Translations under genes and position numbers: made by a program
NCBI GenBank assembly: GCA_030600975.1
Contig: JAUVUL010000099.1
Span: 1 to 6,737, forward strand
Reading direction: 5' to 3'
DNA from: Candidatus Aegiribacteria sp.
Lineage (GTDB): Bacteria > Fermentibacterota > Fermentibacteria > Fermentibacterales > JCC-6
Length of the DNA: 6,737 nucleotides
Shown here: positions 6,563 through 6,737 of the stretch, in pieces
Layout of the letters: every line of letters begins with the position of its first letter
Numbering within the stretch: position 1 is the first letter of the stretch
Notes under the pieces: model-generated
Seen by the model: only the letters and a program-made list of their open reading frames with translations
What the model was told of the DNA's origin: nothing
Database searches by the model: none

Positions 6563-6737
6563 ATGAGCGGGGAAAGTGGAACTCTGCATTTAAGGATAAA
6601 GGTTATCCCCAGAGCCGGAGTTATAGGGATAAGGGGAAGAATGGCCGATAATACGGTTAAGATTGCCCTTAAGGCTCCTCCCTGCGAAGGCCGGGCGAAC
6701 GCTGAACTTAGTAAATTCCTCGCAGGGGAATTCGGTA
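6563..6737 (+). CDS. DUF167/YggU-family protein (3' end outside window)
   Basis: The first 58 codons are present and the frame is open to the window edge. After a short polar lead (MSGESG) the sequence gives LHLRIKVIPRAGV, then NTVKIALKAPPCEGRAN and AELSKFLAGEFG. This matches the DUF167 pattern known from E. coli YggU, where a P-(K/R)-A motif is followed by V-K-(V/I)-A-x-x-A-P-P-x-(D/E)-G-x-A-N and a helix ending in F-L. The family is small (about 70-100 residues), cytoplasmic and of unknown biochemical function, so roughly half is seen. The ATG at 6563 is the only ordinary start codon upstream of the conserved region in this frame. The preceding CGGG is a weak ribosome site. It lies 46 nt after the zinc-ribbon gene, and no terminator is visible between them. 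Confidence 0.88.
   Translation, partial: MSGESGTLHLRIKVIPRAGVIGIRGRMADNTVKIALKAPPCEGRANAELSKFLAGEFG

Overview
The window reads as one compact, single-direction bacterial gene cluster. Six genes lie on the + strand, separated by gaps of 19, -4, 34, 9 and 46 nt. I see no convincing terminator, RNA gene, mobile element, CRISPR array or long repeat, and no gene-free stretch approaches 300 bases. The two end genes run off the window.

Layout: (1) the 3' part of a polytopic inner-membrane protein of unknown function, 1-866; (2) a full-length DnaE-type replicative DNA polymerase III alpha subunit, 886-4353; (3) a signal-peptide-bearing predicted outer-membrane beta-barrel, 4350-5072, whose start overlaps the dnaE stop as ATGA; (4) an M29-family metallo-aminopeptidase, 5107-6336; (5) a 56-residue Trm112/YcaR-like zinc-ribbon protein, 6346-6516; (6) the 5' part of a DUF167/YggU-family protein, 6563-6737.

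Organism: the secreted barrel protein ending in Phe points to a diderm bacterium. Base composition looks roughly balanced by eye, AGA/AGG arginine codons are common, and TGA is used as a stop. The first and third genes resemble, from memory only, unnamed families seen in FCB-type and related candidate phyla. A member of such a poorly cultured lineage is a reasonable guess, but phylum placement needs a DnaE tree.

How the genes work together: DnaE copies the chromosome in the cytoplasm and is tied to the sliding clamp by a clear QMSLF motif. The other products (membrane protein, barrel, peptidase, zinc ribbon, DUF167) share no obvious pathway with it, so the cluster looks like a co-transcribed housekeeping run rather than a dedicated system. 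The most notable points are a DnaE whose PHP domain keeps all nine expected metal ligands, suggesting built-in proofreading, and the tight coupling of dnaE to an outer-membrane protein gene. I found no convincing evidence of a previously undescribed system.
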